DNA of 64,000 nt from Ornithinimicrobium sufpigmenti (GCF_004322775.1 NZ_CP036403.1:1240001-1304000); one strand, 5' to 3'; shown: positions 1 through 8,510, counted from the stretch's first letter. Notes: generated from the letters alone by a model not told the origin. Numbers and translations are program-made.

Positions 1-1
1 T

Positions 2-556
2 CTAGGACCGGCGCTCGGTGGGGTCGTCTTCCAGCTCGAGTCCGCCCGGCTGCTGCTCGACCGCGAGCCCGACCAGGCCAGGGAGCAGCTCGCCGCGACC
101 TCCACGCTCGTCCAGGACGTCGTGGCCGACGTGCGCCGCCTCGTCCACGACCTGCGCCCGCCGGCCCTCGACGACCGCGGCCTCGTGGGCGCGCTCACCC
201 AGCAGGCCGAGCGCATGCGCGCCACCGGCCTGGCCACCACGGTGCTGGCCGACGACCTCGGCGCGCTGCCCGCGGCCGTGGAGGTCGCGGCATACCGGAT
301 CGTGGGGGAGGCCCTGACCAACGTGACGCGCCACGCCCGGGCCAGCCGCTGCGAGGTGCGCCTGGCCGTCCGGGACGGTGGGCTCGTCATCACCGTCCAG
401 GACGACGGCGTCGGGATCGACGACGACACCGAGTCCGGGGTCGGCCTGCTGTCCATGCGCGAGCGCGCGGCCGAGCTCGGCGGCCGCACGGACGTCACCT
501 GCCCACCCGACGGCGGCACGCTGGTGCGCGCCACCCTGCCGATGGAGGACCGATGA
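2..556 (+). CDS. Sensor histidine kinase, NarL/LiaS type, C-terminal part
   Basis: The reading frame is open from the first codon, so the gene begins left of the window. The visible 184 residues start just after the expected HisKA_3 phosphoacceptor helix (LGPALGGVVFQLE follows the histidine in this family) and contain the helix VRRLVHDLRPPALDDRGL. The GHKL ATPase then follows: N box EALTNVTRHARA, G1 box QDDGVGID and G2 box GVGLLSMRERA. It should autophosphorylate and pass phosphate to the response regulator. The stop overlaps that gene's start as ATGA, so the two are translationally coupled. Sensor domain and stimulus cannot be seen here. Confidence 0.93.
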   Translation, partial: LGPALGGVVFQLESARLLLDREPDQAREQLAATSTLVQDVVADVRRLVHDLRPPALDDRGLVGALTQQAERMRATGLATTVLADDLGALPAAVEVAAYRIVGEALTNVTRHARASRCEVRLAVRDGGLVITVQDDGVGIDDDTESGVGLLSMRERAAELGGRTDVTCPPDGGTLVRATLPMEDR

Positions 557-1212
557 TCCGTGTCGTCGTGGTCGACGACCACCAGATCGTCCGCGACGGG
601 CTCGTCGCGCTGCTGGGGGCGCTCGACGGGATCGAGGTGGTCGGCACGGCGGCCGACGGGCAGGACGCCGTGCACGTCGTGGGGGAGGCCCAGCCGGACG
701 TCGTGGTCATGGACATCCAGATGCCGCGGCTGGACGGCATCGAGGCGACGCGGTTCGTCACCGGTCGCCACGAGGGTGTGCGGGTCGTCATGCTGACGAT
801 GAACGAGGACGACGACACCATCCTGGCCGCGATGCGGGCCGGCGCCAGCGGCTACCTGCTCAAGGGTGCCGGGGCCGAGGAGGTCGAGCGCGCGATCCGG
901 TCCGCGGCCGCCGGGGGGATGGTCTTCGGCGCGTCGCTGGCGGCGCGGGTGGCGGAGTTCTTCGGGCGGGTGGGTGCTCCGGAGCGCCCGGCGGCGGAGG
1001 TGCCGTTCCCCGAGCTCACCGAGCGGGAGCGGCGGGTGCTCGACCGGCTCGCCGCCGGGCGGACCAACGACCAGATCGCGGCCGAGCTCTACGTCTCCAA
1101 CAAGACGGTGCGCAACGCGGTGTCGTCGATCTACGCCAAGCTGCACGCCGGCGGCCGGGCCGAGGCGATCGCGAAGGCGCGGGACGCGGGTATGGGGCGC
1201 CCGTCCACGTAG
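553..1212 (+). CDS. LuxR/NarL-family response regulator
   Basis: This is a 219-residue two-domain regulator. The receiver domain (about 1-120) has the acidic pair D8-D9 and phosphoacceptor D54 in VVMDIQMP, with the conserved lysine in GYLLKGA. The C-terminal LuxR-type helix-turn-helix (about 155-215) starts at ELTERERRVLDRLAAG and has recognition helix VSNKTVRNAVSSIYAKL. Phosphorylation by the overlapping upstream kinase should drive dimerisation and DNA binding. No target genes can be read from the window; the next gene is convergent and only 10 bp away, so it is not part of the operon. Confidence 0.95.
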   Translation: MIRVVVVDDHQIVRDGLVALLGALDGIEVVGTAADGQDAVHVVGEAQPDVVVMDIQMPRLDGIEATRFVTGRHEGVRVVMLTMNEDDDTILAAMRAGASGYLLKGAGAEEVERAIRSAAAGGMVFGASLAARVAEFFGRVGAPERPAAEVPFPELTERERRVLDRLAAGRTNDQIAAELYVSNKTVRNAVSSIYAKLHAGGRAEAIAKARDAGMGRPST

Positions 1213-1222
1213 CCGGCGGTCG

Positions 1223-1903
1223 TCAGCCCGTTCGCGTCTTCTCGCCGGGCGATCCGGACTCGCCGCGCCTCAGGGCGGCGCGGCCCGCCTCATACCTGGA
1301 TCGCCCGACCGTCCGCCAGACCAGCCGTACCGGCGCGGGCAGGTGCTTGCGCTGCCAGGCGGCGCCACCGTCGGGCTGAGCGGCGAGGATCGCCCCGAGC
1401 ATGGCGAAGGTCTTGCCCCTCGGTGTCGCACGTCGGCCGTGCACGGACGCCTCGTCGATCTCACGCTGGGTCAGCACCCGTTCCATGACCGGGACGATGT
1501 GCTCCTCCTCGTCCGGAAGGTGCGCGGACAGGGCGGCATTGATCCCGGTCAGCGCCTCCTGCACGGGTATGGCGTCGCCCGCCCGGGCGCCTGAGCGCCA
1601 AGCGGGCAGAGCCGCGTCGAGCTCACGAAGATGGACGAGCATCGTCGCGTGCTGCTTCTTCATCCGGTCGACGTGCAGGGCGCAGGCCGGTGCCCGCTGG
1701 CTGAGCCTGTGCCACAGGTTCTCGTCCTCGAACTCGTGGTGGGCGTGCAGCGCGCTGGAGAGCATCGCGAGGTGATCGCCCACCCGGTCAGCATGCGCGG
1801 CATCACCGTCGGCCACCGAGGCCACCAGCTGCGGACCTTCCCCGAAGCCGGCGCGGAACATGCGGTGGCTCGCCCGCAGGAAGAGGCGCTTCAGCCCCCA
1901 CAC
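1223..1903 (-). CDS. Hemerythrin HHE-domain protein
   Basis: The 226-residue protein has a four-helix hemerythrin-like domain. The likely ligands are spaced as in the HHE family: H44 in DHLAML, H55/H56-E57 in HHEFEDE, histidines around H85-H91, and H128-E132-H135 in AHLPDEEEH. Such domains bind a di-iron centre and act in O2, NO or iron sensing; which applies here is unknown. The tail after about residue 150 is basic and of unclear function. The GTG start has no good Shine-Dalgarno sequence; ATG at 1861 would remove 14 residues but keep the domain. It lies tail to tail with the response regulator. Confidence 0.85.
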   Translation of the reverse strand: MWGLKRLFLRASHRMFRAGFGEGPQLVASVADGDAAHADRVGDHLAMLSSALHAHHEFEDENLWHRLSQRAPACALHVDRMKKQHATMLVHLRELDAALPAWRSGARAGDAIPVQEALTGINAALSAHLPDEEEHIVPVMERVLTQREIDEASVHGRRATPRGKTFAMLGAILAAQPDGGAAWQRKHLPAPVRLVWRTVGRSRYEAGRAALRRGESGSPGEKTRTG

Positions 1904-1960
1904 CCGGGCTGCAGGCCGCCCTCAGCCAACGACTGCGCGCCGGGACACCGGCCGCCAGAG

Positions 1961-2323
1961 TCAGAGCACGTAGTGCGCGATCAGCGAATCCAGCCTGCGG
2001 ATGTCGATACCTTTACGCAGGTTCACCTTGACGTGGCCGACGCGTGTCCAGAGTTCCATCTCGGCGTTCATGTCCAGGGTGCCGGCATTCTCCGAGGACC
2101 ACATGTTGATCGAGGAGTAGGGGAGGGAGTACATCTCCACCTTCTTGCCCGTCAGGCCCTGCGCGTCGCGGACGATCAGTCGCTTCGTGGTGAAGATGGC
2201 CGCGTCACGGAAGGTCTTGTATGCGGCGACGGCCTGCTCACCCGGCACGAGCAGGTTCTGGACGTCCTTCGGTATGGGGCACTCCGAGACGAGTGTCCAC
2301 GTGAGAATCGGTGCGGTCTCCAT
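1961..2323 (-). CDS. Bacterial PH-domain protein (bPH_1-like)
   Basis: The 120-residue protein has the pattern of the small bacterial pleckstrin-homology family: a loop LLVPGEQAVAAYKTFRDA, strand FTTKRLIVRD, then SLPYSSINMWSSENAG and MELWTRVGHVKVNL, with a closing helix. The family has no known catalytic role and is found in stress or envelope contexts. The ATG start is supported by GGAGAGA seven bases upstream. The gene lies in the same direction as the neighbouring accessory genes, with the antitoxin relic immediately upstream. Its role here is unknown. Confidence 0.85.
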   Translation of the reverse strand: METAPILTWTLVSECPIPKDVQNLLVPGEQAVAAYKTFRDAAIFTTKRLIVRDAQGLTGKKVEMYSLPYSSINMWSSENAGTLDMNAEMELWTRVGHVKVNLRKGIDIRRLDSLIAHYVL

Positions 2324-2358
2324 AGCTGTCTCTCCAATGCAGATACTTGTGCTGGGTC

Positions 2359-2406
2359 GAGCCTCGGCAGCTGTGACTGCGTCTCGTGCACGTTGACCTG
2401 GATCAT
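2359..2406 (-). pseudogene. Relic of a Phd/YefM antitoxin N-terminus
   Basis: Reading leftward from an ATG at 2404-2406 gives MIQVNVHETQSQLPRL, which is nearly the consensus start of Phd/YefM antitoxins (M-x-V-N-V-H-E-A-K-x-x-L-S-R-L). After residue 16 the similarity stops and the frame runs into the start of the PH-domain gene. No toxin partner is visible. I read it as the remaining end of a deleted toxin-antitoxin module, which would mark a rearrangement point in this accessory block. The match is by eye and short, but the motif is distinctive. Confidence 0.5.
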
Positions 2407-2434
2407 GGCGTCAGCGGCCCAGACTCGGCTGTGG

Positions 2435-2677
2435 TCAGGTCGTGGCGTCCGGGTCCTGGTTCGCCACGAACTGCACCAGCTCGGCCGGGGCGACCGCCTG
2501 CCCGTCGACCTCCTGCGGCCACCAGTCCGCCGCCTGCGGCACGCCGGCGTCCCGCAGCTCGGTGACCACCCAGTCCGGCACCGGGTCGTTCTCGACCAGG
2601 CGCGACACCTCGTCCCGCTGCTCCGCCGACAGGCCGAGCCACCAGCTCTGCAGTGCTTGCTTTTCGTTGTCAGCCAT
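2435..2677 (-). CDS. Short conserved-type hypothetical protein, 80 aa
   Basis: I do not recognise a named family. The product is small, acidic and Trp-rich (QSWWLGLSAEQRDEVSRLVEND, then PDWVVTELRDAGVP and ADWWPQEVDGQ), has no signal peptide or membrane segment, and looks like a compact helical protein. A longer reading starting at 2725 is possible, but ATG 2677 is better: TACGGT (2684-2689 on the minus strand) lies six bases before it, the classic -10/start spacing of an actinobacterial leaderless transcript. Confidence 0.65.
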   Translation of the reverse strand: MADNEKQALQSWWLGLSAEQRDEVSRLVENDPVPDWVVTELRDAGVPQAADWWPQEVDGQAVAPAELVQFVANQDPDATT

Positions 2678-2837
2678 ACCTTGACCGTAGACCGAGTCAC
2701 GGCGCTGCTCATCTCGCGACGTCACCCACTACGCACGCCCTCCCTCGGTCGGGCGCATGTCGCACCGCGAGCGCGGGGGCCGTTTACCGCAGCGCCTGGG
2801 TGGACCCACCTCGCACTCGCGCGGGCACTGCTTGCTG

Positions 2838-5800
2838 TCAACCAGCTGCCGTGGAACGGTCCACCGGCTCGACGTGAAAGACGAAGCGCCGCACCTCTCT
2901 GACAACGGCTTGCAGGTTGGCGCAGCGCCACTGCGGCCACGTGCGGTAGCTGGCGGGGATCGAGGCTTCCATCCACGCCTGGTCGTCCGGGGGCCACGTC
3001 TTCACCAGGTCCCCGAGAGTTGGCTCCTGCGCCCTGATGATGCCTTGCAGCAAGCGTTCTCCCAGCGCAGGACGGCTCGTGGCGACTGCCAGGATGAGCC
3101 GCGCCTCCGTGAGGTGGGTCAGCGGCACGAGGGCCTTGAGGACCCGGTAGGTGTTGATGAATCGTTTGAGTGCGCGCGGTGAGCGGGACACCAAGGGAGC
3201 CAACTCCTGGAGCCCAGCTGACTCGGACGCGTCCAGGATCACGCTCGTCGGTGGGGACGTGGACACCCCGATCCTGGACTGGTGCCGGCCGAGCGGGCGC
3301 GGTCCGCGTTCCGGGGCGGTGCTGGACTGGTATGCCGTCGTGCCCTCCGACGTGTTCACTGCAGCGTGAATCCGGTTCTCCGTGGGCCGGTGGAGCGGTG
3401 CCGAGGGAGCCGGTGCCCCGAGCAGGACGCGCGCCATGGCGGAGGCCGCGTCGTCGGAGGGGCGAGACAGCCAGACCGGCAGCTGAAAGATCTTCTCCAG
3501 ATAGTGGTCCGGCGTGACGTCTCCGCCGGAGAGCATCTCGGGGTAGACCTTCGCCAGCGACCGTGAGATCCACTGAGCATCCACGGCGACGACGACGACG
3601 AACATCGGAAAGGTCAGGAGCATCGACACGGCCTCGAGCACCTTGACGACCACCTCAGGGCGGCAACGGTCTAGGTCGTCGATGTAGAGCACGATGCGGT
3701 TCACCACATCATCCGGTGGGGTGTCCGCCTGCCCGTTCACCGTGACGTTGTGCTGGTTGATCGCGTCCGAGATGAGTTGCAGGTCGCTGCGCACCGTGCC
3801 GATCAGTCCGAGCTGTGCCCGGTAATCACCCTCTGTAGCGCGCCCCTCCAGATACTCCATGAGCAGGGCCCCTGGCGTGGCGCTGACGACGCTCGCCCGG
3901 GCCTGCTCGAGCTGATGCTGCGCCGCTCTTCGCTGCTCCTCGCGGAGGGTTACCTCCCGCGTCAGTTCCTCCACTCTCACCTCGGAGTCCGTCAGTTGCC
4001 GACTGAGCTCGGCCTCGACCGTCCTCGCCGCCTGCTCGGCGTCGTCATACCTGCCTGCTTCGCTCACGACCTGGGCCGCTGCTGCGGTGATCCACCGGGC
4101 CGCCACTCCGACGGCACCCAGGATCGCCGTGACCAGGCCAACTGCGGGGCCCCACTGGAAATCGAGCCGGTCGAGCAGCAGTGTGGCGCCCACTCCGAGC
4201 ACCCAGGCGATGAGCAGACCAGCCAGGAGCCGACGCCGGTTGCCGCGGGCCAGGAGTCCGATCGCACTCTGCGTCGCGGCCCGTGCCTCCTTGATGTCCT
4301 GGATCGTCTGACCTAGTTCGGCAGCGACGGGCAGGTCTGCGGCTTCCAGCGCGCTCCGCAGCCGGTCAACTGACTGCCGCCCCGCCACGTCGGCGAGGTT
4401 CGGCGACTGCAGCCGCCGCAACTTCTCCTGTGCCTTCCCCAGCTCCTGCTCGGTGCGCTCATGGTTCTCGATGGCGGCTGCCTCCAGTGCTCGGGCCTCC
4501 TGAACAGCCTGTCCGGAGTGCGTGGCGGTATCGAGCGCCGACGCCAGCGTGGCCACCCGTCGCTGCTGCAGGGACGCCAGCTCGTCCGGGAGCCGAAGGT
4601 CGGTGCCGCCCGGCGTGCGTGGCTGTGCCAGCACCCGTACGAGATGCTCGAGCAGACCCGCCCACACGTCGGCAGCCGCGTAGTGCCAGGCGTTGAAGCT
4701 CACCTGCGTGACGTTGCGCCAGGCCCACAACGACCGCTGGGTTCGACCGGACCATCGAGCGTCGTCGCTGAGCTCCTGGATGCGCGCTTCCAGCTGTTTC
4801 ATGAAGAAGGTCTTGCCCGAGCCCCACTCACCGAAGAGCCCGATGGCAACCGGTGGTTGGACCGCCTTGGCCACGAGGATGGCGGCGAGGGCGTCGACCG
4901 TGGGTTTGATCGCCAGCAGGTCCTGCCCCTCGGGAGTGTCGGGGGTGTAGCTGCTCAGGCGGACCTCCGGGGCGCTGTCGATCCGCCAGAAGCGAAGGCC
5001 CGGCGGGGACATGGAGACGGCAAGCACGGATCCGTCGTAGCTGAGACCGACAGATCGGAGGCTTTGGCCCTCATCGAGGTCGGGTCGGAAGCTGGCGACC
5101 ACCTTCGGTCCCGCCAGTATCGTGACCCGGTCCTCCGAGGCGAAGGCCGCCAGCGTTTGCCCGGTGGCGGTGCACAGCTGCGGTTGCCCGAGCTCCACCA
5201 CGTCCCAGGACCACGTGGGATGCCGGTCCTGGAGGTCCTCCTTCCAAGGGATGCAGCGCAGGTGTCCTTCGGCCGTGACGTCGTAGACGTGGTCGGGCGT
5301 CGCTGTGAGGCGCACGTCCAGCTCGTTGTTGTTTGCGAGTTTGCTCCACGTGCTGGTGACGCTGTCCACCCTCGTCACGAAGATCTCACCCTCGGTGAGG
5401 ACGGCTACCCGCGACGCAGCGGTGGCGACCTGGGACGCATGGACGCCCGGCGGCGCGCCGAGAGACACGGCGTCCCCGGCGTCGGCCACCGCCCAGTACA
5501 CCTCCTTCTCGTCCGCGACAACCACTCCGCGTGGGTCCACTGCTGCGGCCGACGCGCTCGGCCATCCCTCGACGGTGGTGAGCTGCAGAGAGATCGGGTC
5601 GATGCGGTAGAGGTTGTGGCGGGACACCGCGTGCAGCCGGCCGGACCCCGAGAAGGCGAGTGCGAGGACAGTGTCCGTCACCTCCTCCGGTAGGACACGG
5701 CGCGACTGCTCCTGGTGGCCCAGGAAGACCTGACCACCCGCGGCCGCGGCCCACGTACCGATCGAACCCACCGGCATGGTGGCCGCCGAGCCCAGGGCCA

Positions 5801-6290
5801 GGTGCGTGATCGCCCCAGCCTCCGGGATTCCCCTGAGCTCCAGGACTGGAGCCAGCTCGCCCGCGGCCAGGGCGGCCAGCGGTGCTCGGCGGCGCAGGAG
5901 GAGCAAGCCCGTTTCGTGGAAGAACGCTCGGAGGTCGGGGTAGACCGACCCGGCCACGCCGGACAGGACGCCGCTCGACTGGGCCGCTGAGGCCACCCGG
6001 TCGTCCAGCAGACACCACCCCACCAGGGCGATCCGGCCGAAGATCCGAGCACCGGGCAGCAGTGTCCCAAGCTCCGTCATCCACCGGTCGGTGGACTGCA
6101 CCAGGGTGTCCGGCGGCCAGGCGGGAGACGCCCAGCTCCCAGCCCCCAGATAGTCGTCTCCGTGCAGGTCGAGCATCCGGTCGATGAGCGTCGTCACCGG
6201 CACGTCCTGGCCCTGGAGGGGGTCGACCACCGCGTGCACCGAGCGCGACCAGGCACTCGAAGCAGTCGCGGATGCCGAAGCCTCAGCCAT
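2838..6290 (-). CDS. Beta-propeller/KAP P-loop NTPase, membrane-anchored
   Basis: This 1150-residue protein has four parts. Residues 1-130 are helical with no recognised family. Residues about 150-440 have WD40-like strands (LALAFSGSGRLHAVS, VGLSYDGSVLAVSM). A KAP NTPase domain starts near 465, with Walker A GEWGSGKT at 487-494, the KAP-typical FNAWHY at 532-537 and Walker B IVLYIDDLDRC at 866-876. Between the motifs are coiled coils and two membrane helices (about 688-708 and 714-734). KAP NTPases hold both ends in the cytoplasm and occur in bacterial conflict systems. The ATG at 6290 has GAGGAGG just upstream; the open frame to 6515 lacks that support. A defence-type sensor/switch role is inference. 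Confidence 0.85.
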   Translation of the reverse strand: MAEASASATASSAWSRSVHAVVDPLQGQDVPVTTLIDRMLDLHGDDYLGAGSWASPAWPPDTLVQSTDRWMTELGTLLPGARIFGRIALVGWCLLDDRVASAAQSSGVLSGVAGSVYPDLRAFFHETGLLLLRRRAPLAALAAGELAPVLELRGIPEAGAITHLALGSAATMPVGSIGTWAAAAGGQVFLGHQEQSRRVLPEEVTDTVLALAFSGSGRLHAVSRHNLYRIDPISLQLTTVEGWPSASAAAVDPRGVVVADEKEVYWAVADAGDAVSLGAPPGVHASQVATAASRVAVLTEGEIFVTRVDSVTSTWSKLANNNELDVRLTATPDHVYDVTAEGHLRCIPWKEDLQDRHPTWSWDVVELGQPQLCTATGQTLAAFASEDRVTILAGPKVVASFRPDLDEGQSLRSVGLSYDGSVLAVSMSPPGLRFWRIDSAPEVRLSSYTPDTPEGQDLLAIKPTVDALAAILVAKAVQPPVAIGLFGEWGSGKTFFMKQLEARIQELSDDARWSGRTQRSLWAWRNVTQVSFNAWHYAAADVWAGLLEHLVRVLAQPRTPGGTDLRLPDELASLQQRRVATLASALDTATHSGQAVQEARALEAAAIENHERTEQELGKAQEKLRRLQSPNLADVAGRQSVDRLRSALEAADLPVAAELGQTIQDIKEARAATQSAIGLLARGNRRRLLAGLLIAWVLGVGATLLLDRLDFQWGPAVGLVTAILGAVGVAARWITAAAAQVVSEAGRYDDAEQAARTVEAELSRQLTDSEVRVEELTREVTLREEQRRAAQHQLEQARASVVSATPGALLMEYLEGRATEGDYRAQLGLIGTVRSDLQLISDAINQHNVTVNGQADTPPDDVVNRIVLYIDDLDRCRPEVVVKVLEAVSMLLTFPMFVVVVAVDAQWISRSLAKVYPEMLSGGDVTPDHYLEKIFQLPVWLSRPSDDAASAMARVLLGAPAPSAPLHRPTENRIHAAVNTSEGTTAYQSSTAPERGPRPLGRHQSRIGVSTSPPTSVILDASESAGLQELAPLVSRSPRALKRFINTYRVLKALVPLTHLTEARLILAVATSRPALGERLLQGIIRAQEPTLGDLVKTWPPDDQAWMEASIPASYRTWPQWRCANLQAVVREVRRFVFHVEPVDRSTAAG

Positions 6291-6493
6291 CGGACCTCCT
6301 CGGGCGTCGCCGCCGGCGCAGCGCCTAGGTAGGGAGCAGATCCATTGTGCTCCGGGTCGGCCAACCATGGTGGGTTTTCGACGACCGAACCGAGACCATC
6401 CCCCCGTTGCAGCGCGGTGTTGTCGGCGAGCGGCACGTCGAAGGGTGCGACGAGCCGTCAACCTCGGTCGGATGGGGACCGAAGGGAGGCTGC

Positions 6494-6531
6494 GGACAAC
6501 GTCCGGGTTGTCCACAGATACCTCTTATGCT
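6494..6531 (+). promoter_or_regulatory. Inverted repeat and -10 box between KAP and helicase genes
   Basis: GGACAAC (6494-6500) and GTTGTCC (6507-6513) form a perfect 7-bp inverted repeat with a 6-bp spacer. Downstream, TATGCT (6526-6531) fits a -10 box for the rightward NERD-helicase gene, so a protein bound to the repeat would sit in the -35 region. The rest of the 282-bp divergent region shows no gene. Function is inferred from position and symmetry only. Confidence 0.45.
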
Positions 6532-6572
6532 GACGTGATGAGCAACGGTGCTTGGACAGGCGGGGGTATGTA

Positions 6573-8237
6573 GTGGCTGCTCGACTCATCCCGGCCGACC
6601 CGGTCTTCCCGAACAACGTCGAGCGGGAGGTGTGCGAGCGGCTGGTGCGCAACCTGCGGGACGAGGACGTCGTGCTGGCCAACCCGCGGCTGACCGACCA
6701 CGAGCAGGACCACGAGGCCGACCTCGTCGTGCTGATGCACGGCGCGGGCGTCGTGGTGGTCGAGGTCAAGGGCGGCAGCGTGAGCGTCGACGACCAGGGG
6801 CGGTGGTGGCAGCACGGCGGCGGGACCCGGGAGATCGACCCGGTCCGGCAGGCAAGGCAGTTCAAGCACACCGCGCGCAAGTACGTCCAGGACGACCCAC
6901 GGTGGGCCGCCTCGTCACGCGGCAGGGTGCGATGGGCGCACACGGTCGTGACGCCATACAGCCCTGTCGCGGACGACTTCGCCCTGCCCGACTGCGGCCG
7001 GGAGATGATCCACGGCCGGGACGACCAGCAGCGCCTGGCGCAGCGGATCCGTGCGGTCACCGAGACGCAGGAGACTCACCACCGCGTGCCCACCCCTGAC
7101 GATGTCGACCTGGTCGCCGAGATCCTCAGCGGCCGCAGCCTCATGGGCAGGGACGTGGTGGCCGAAGCCGACGACCGCGAGGCGCGGGCAGACCGGCTCA
7201 CCCAGGAGCAGGCCAAGATCCTCGAGGTCACCCGGCTGCTCCACCGCGTGGAGGTGCGTGGCGGCGCAGGCAGCGGCAAGACGGTGCTGGCGATGACCCA
7301 GGCCAAGCAGCTCACCCGCGGTTTCAAGGAGCAGAAGGGCAGGCGGGTGGCGCTGCTGTGCTACTCGATCGGTTTGGGGGAGTGGTTCAAGAGGACCCTC
7401 GAGGGGGAGCACCGCAAGTCGCGGCCGGCCTTCGTCGGGCGGTTCGAGGAGCTCGGCCGCGAGTGGGGCCTGGAGATCGACGCCGACCGCAACGACTCCG
7501 AGTTCTGGGAGAAGGAGCTGCCGGCGCGGATGGCCGAGCGGGCACGGGGGCTGCCGGAGGGCAGGAAGTTCGACGCGATCATCGTCGACGAGGCACAGGA
7601 CTTCGCCGAGGACTGGTGGGTCCCGCTGCTCGCCGCGCTGAAGGACCCCGAGGAGGGTGGGCTGTTCGTCTACTCCGACGAGAACCAGAAGGTCTTCGCT
7701 CGGTTCGGGCGCCCGCCCGTCCAGCTTGTCCCGCTCGTGCTCGACCACAACCTGCGCAACACCCGGCAGATCGCGGAGAGCTTCAGCCCGCTGGCGCCGA
7801 TGCGGATGCGCAGCCTGGGCGGGGACGGGCCGGAGGTGCGCTTCGTGCAGGCTGCGCCCGACGAGGCACTCGGCGTTGCTGACGACGAGGTCGACCGGCT
7901 CCTCGACGCCGGCTGGCGGCCCGAGGACGTCGCGCTCATCACGACCGGCAGCCGGCGCCCGGAGCAGAACTCCCGTCAGGAAGACCTCGGCCAGGAGGGC
8001 TACTGGCGCACCTTCTGGGAGGACGACGACGTCTTCTACGGCCACGTGCTGGGCTGCAAGGGCCTCGAACGTCGCGCCGTCGTGCTCTGCGTCAACGAGG
8101 ACGGCACCCGCGACCGGTCCAAGGAGCGGCTCTACGTGGGTCTGTCCCGGGCGACCGACGAGCTGGTCGTCGTCGGCGACGCCGAGGTGCTTCGGGCGGC
8201 AGGCGGCGGAGAGATCGCCAGGCGGCTCGACCTGTAG
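6573..8237 (+). CDS. NERD nuclease-UvrD-like helicase fusion
   Basis: The 554-residue protein joins a nuclease-related domain to a superfamily 1 helicase. NERD core: E48-x-D50, then VVVVEVKGG with E64-x-K66, the D...ExK pattern of PD-(D/E)xK nucleases. Helicase: Walker A GGAGSGKT (230-237), Walker B VDEAQD (338-343), motif III-like VYSDENQKVF, motif IV region LDHNLRNT, and motif VI YVGLSRATDELVVVG near the end. Such proteins process DNA and recur in defence islands. GTG 6573 gives the family-like start VAARLIPADPVF and has a G-rich stretch upstream; TTG 6552 would add seven residues. It is divergent from the KAP NTPase gene. Confidence 0.9.
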   Translation: MAARLIPADPVFPNNVEREVCERLVRNLRDEDVVLANPRLTDHEQDHEADLVVLMHGAGVVVVEVKGGSVSVDDQGRWWQHGGGTREIDPVRQARQFKHTARKYVQDDPRWAASSRGRVRWAHTVVTPYSPVADDFALPDCGREMIHGRDDQQRLAQRIRAVTETQETHHRVPTPDDVDLVAEILSGRSLMGRDVVAEADDREARADRLTQEQAKILEVTRLLHRVEVRGGAGSGKTVLAMTQAKQLTRGFKEQKGRRVALLCYSIGLGEWFKRTLEGEHRKSRPAFVGRFEELGREWGLEIDADRNDSEFWEKELPARMAERARGLPEGRKFDAIIVDEAQDFAEDWWVPLLAALKDPEEGGLFVYSDENQKVFARFGRPPVQLVPLVLDHNLRNTRQIAESFSPLAPMRMRSLGGDGPEVRFVQAAPDEALGVADDEVDRLLDAGWRPEDVALITTGSRRPEQNSRQEDLGQEGYWRTFWEDDDVFYGHVLGCKGLERRAVVLCVNEDGTRDRSKERLYVGLSRATDELVVVGDAEVLRAAGGGEIARRLDL

Positions 8238-8324
8238 AGCGCGTGCAGTAGCGGGCAACGCCGTGCGGCATCGGACAGCGGCGCCCGGCAGGGTGTGTCG
8301 GCACCGAGCCGTACCGTGCGCCGC

Positions 8325-8510
8325 ATGTCTGAGAGCGACGAGATGTCTGAGAGCACGGAAAACGTGGAAAGGTTGTTGTGCGAGCACCGGTGGGCGCGGC
8401 CGACGGACGTGGGTCAGCACCCGCGCTGCGTCAGCTGCGGCCTCGGCTACGACGAGTACGCCTACGGCACCGTGCGGGCGGCCCTGTCCCGGATGGACGC
8501 CTGGCCCTGA
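8325..8510 (+). CDS. Small zinc-ribbon-like protein, 61 aa
   Basis: The product has a CEH...CVSCG arrangement (C19, H21, H32, C35, C38) that could hold one zinc ion, followed by an acidic helix. No family is recognised. TACCGT (8312-8317) lies seven bases before the ATG, the spacing of a leaderless actinobacterial promoter, which supports this start over ATG 8343. The first 30 bases hold the 12-mer ATGTCTGAGAGC twice, at 8325 and 8343. It follows the NERD-helicase gene in the same direction after 87 bp but appears to have its own promoter. Confidence 0.6.
   Translation: MSESDEMSESTENVERLLCEHRWARPTDVGQHPRCVSCGLGYDEYAYGTVRAALSRMDAWP

Noticed and set aside
6291-6515. N-terminal extension of the KAP NTPase frame to an ATG at 6515
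   Set aside because: Arg-rich shadow sequence covering the inverted repeat and helicase -10 box; ATG 6290 has an excellent ribosome site.
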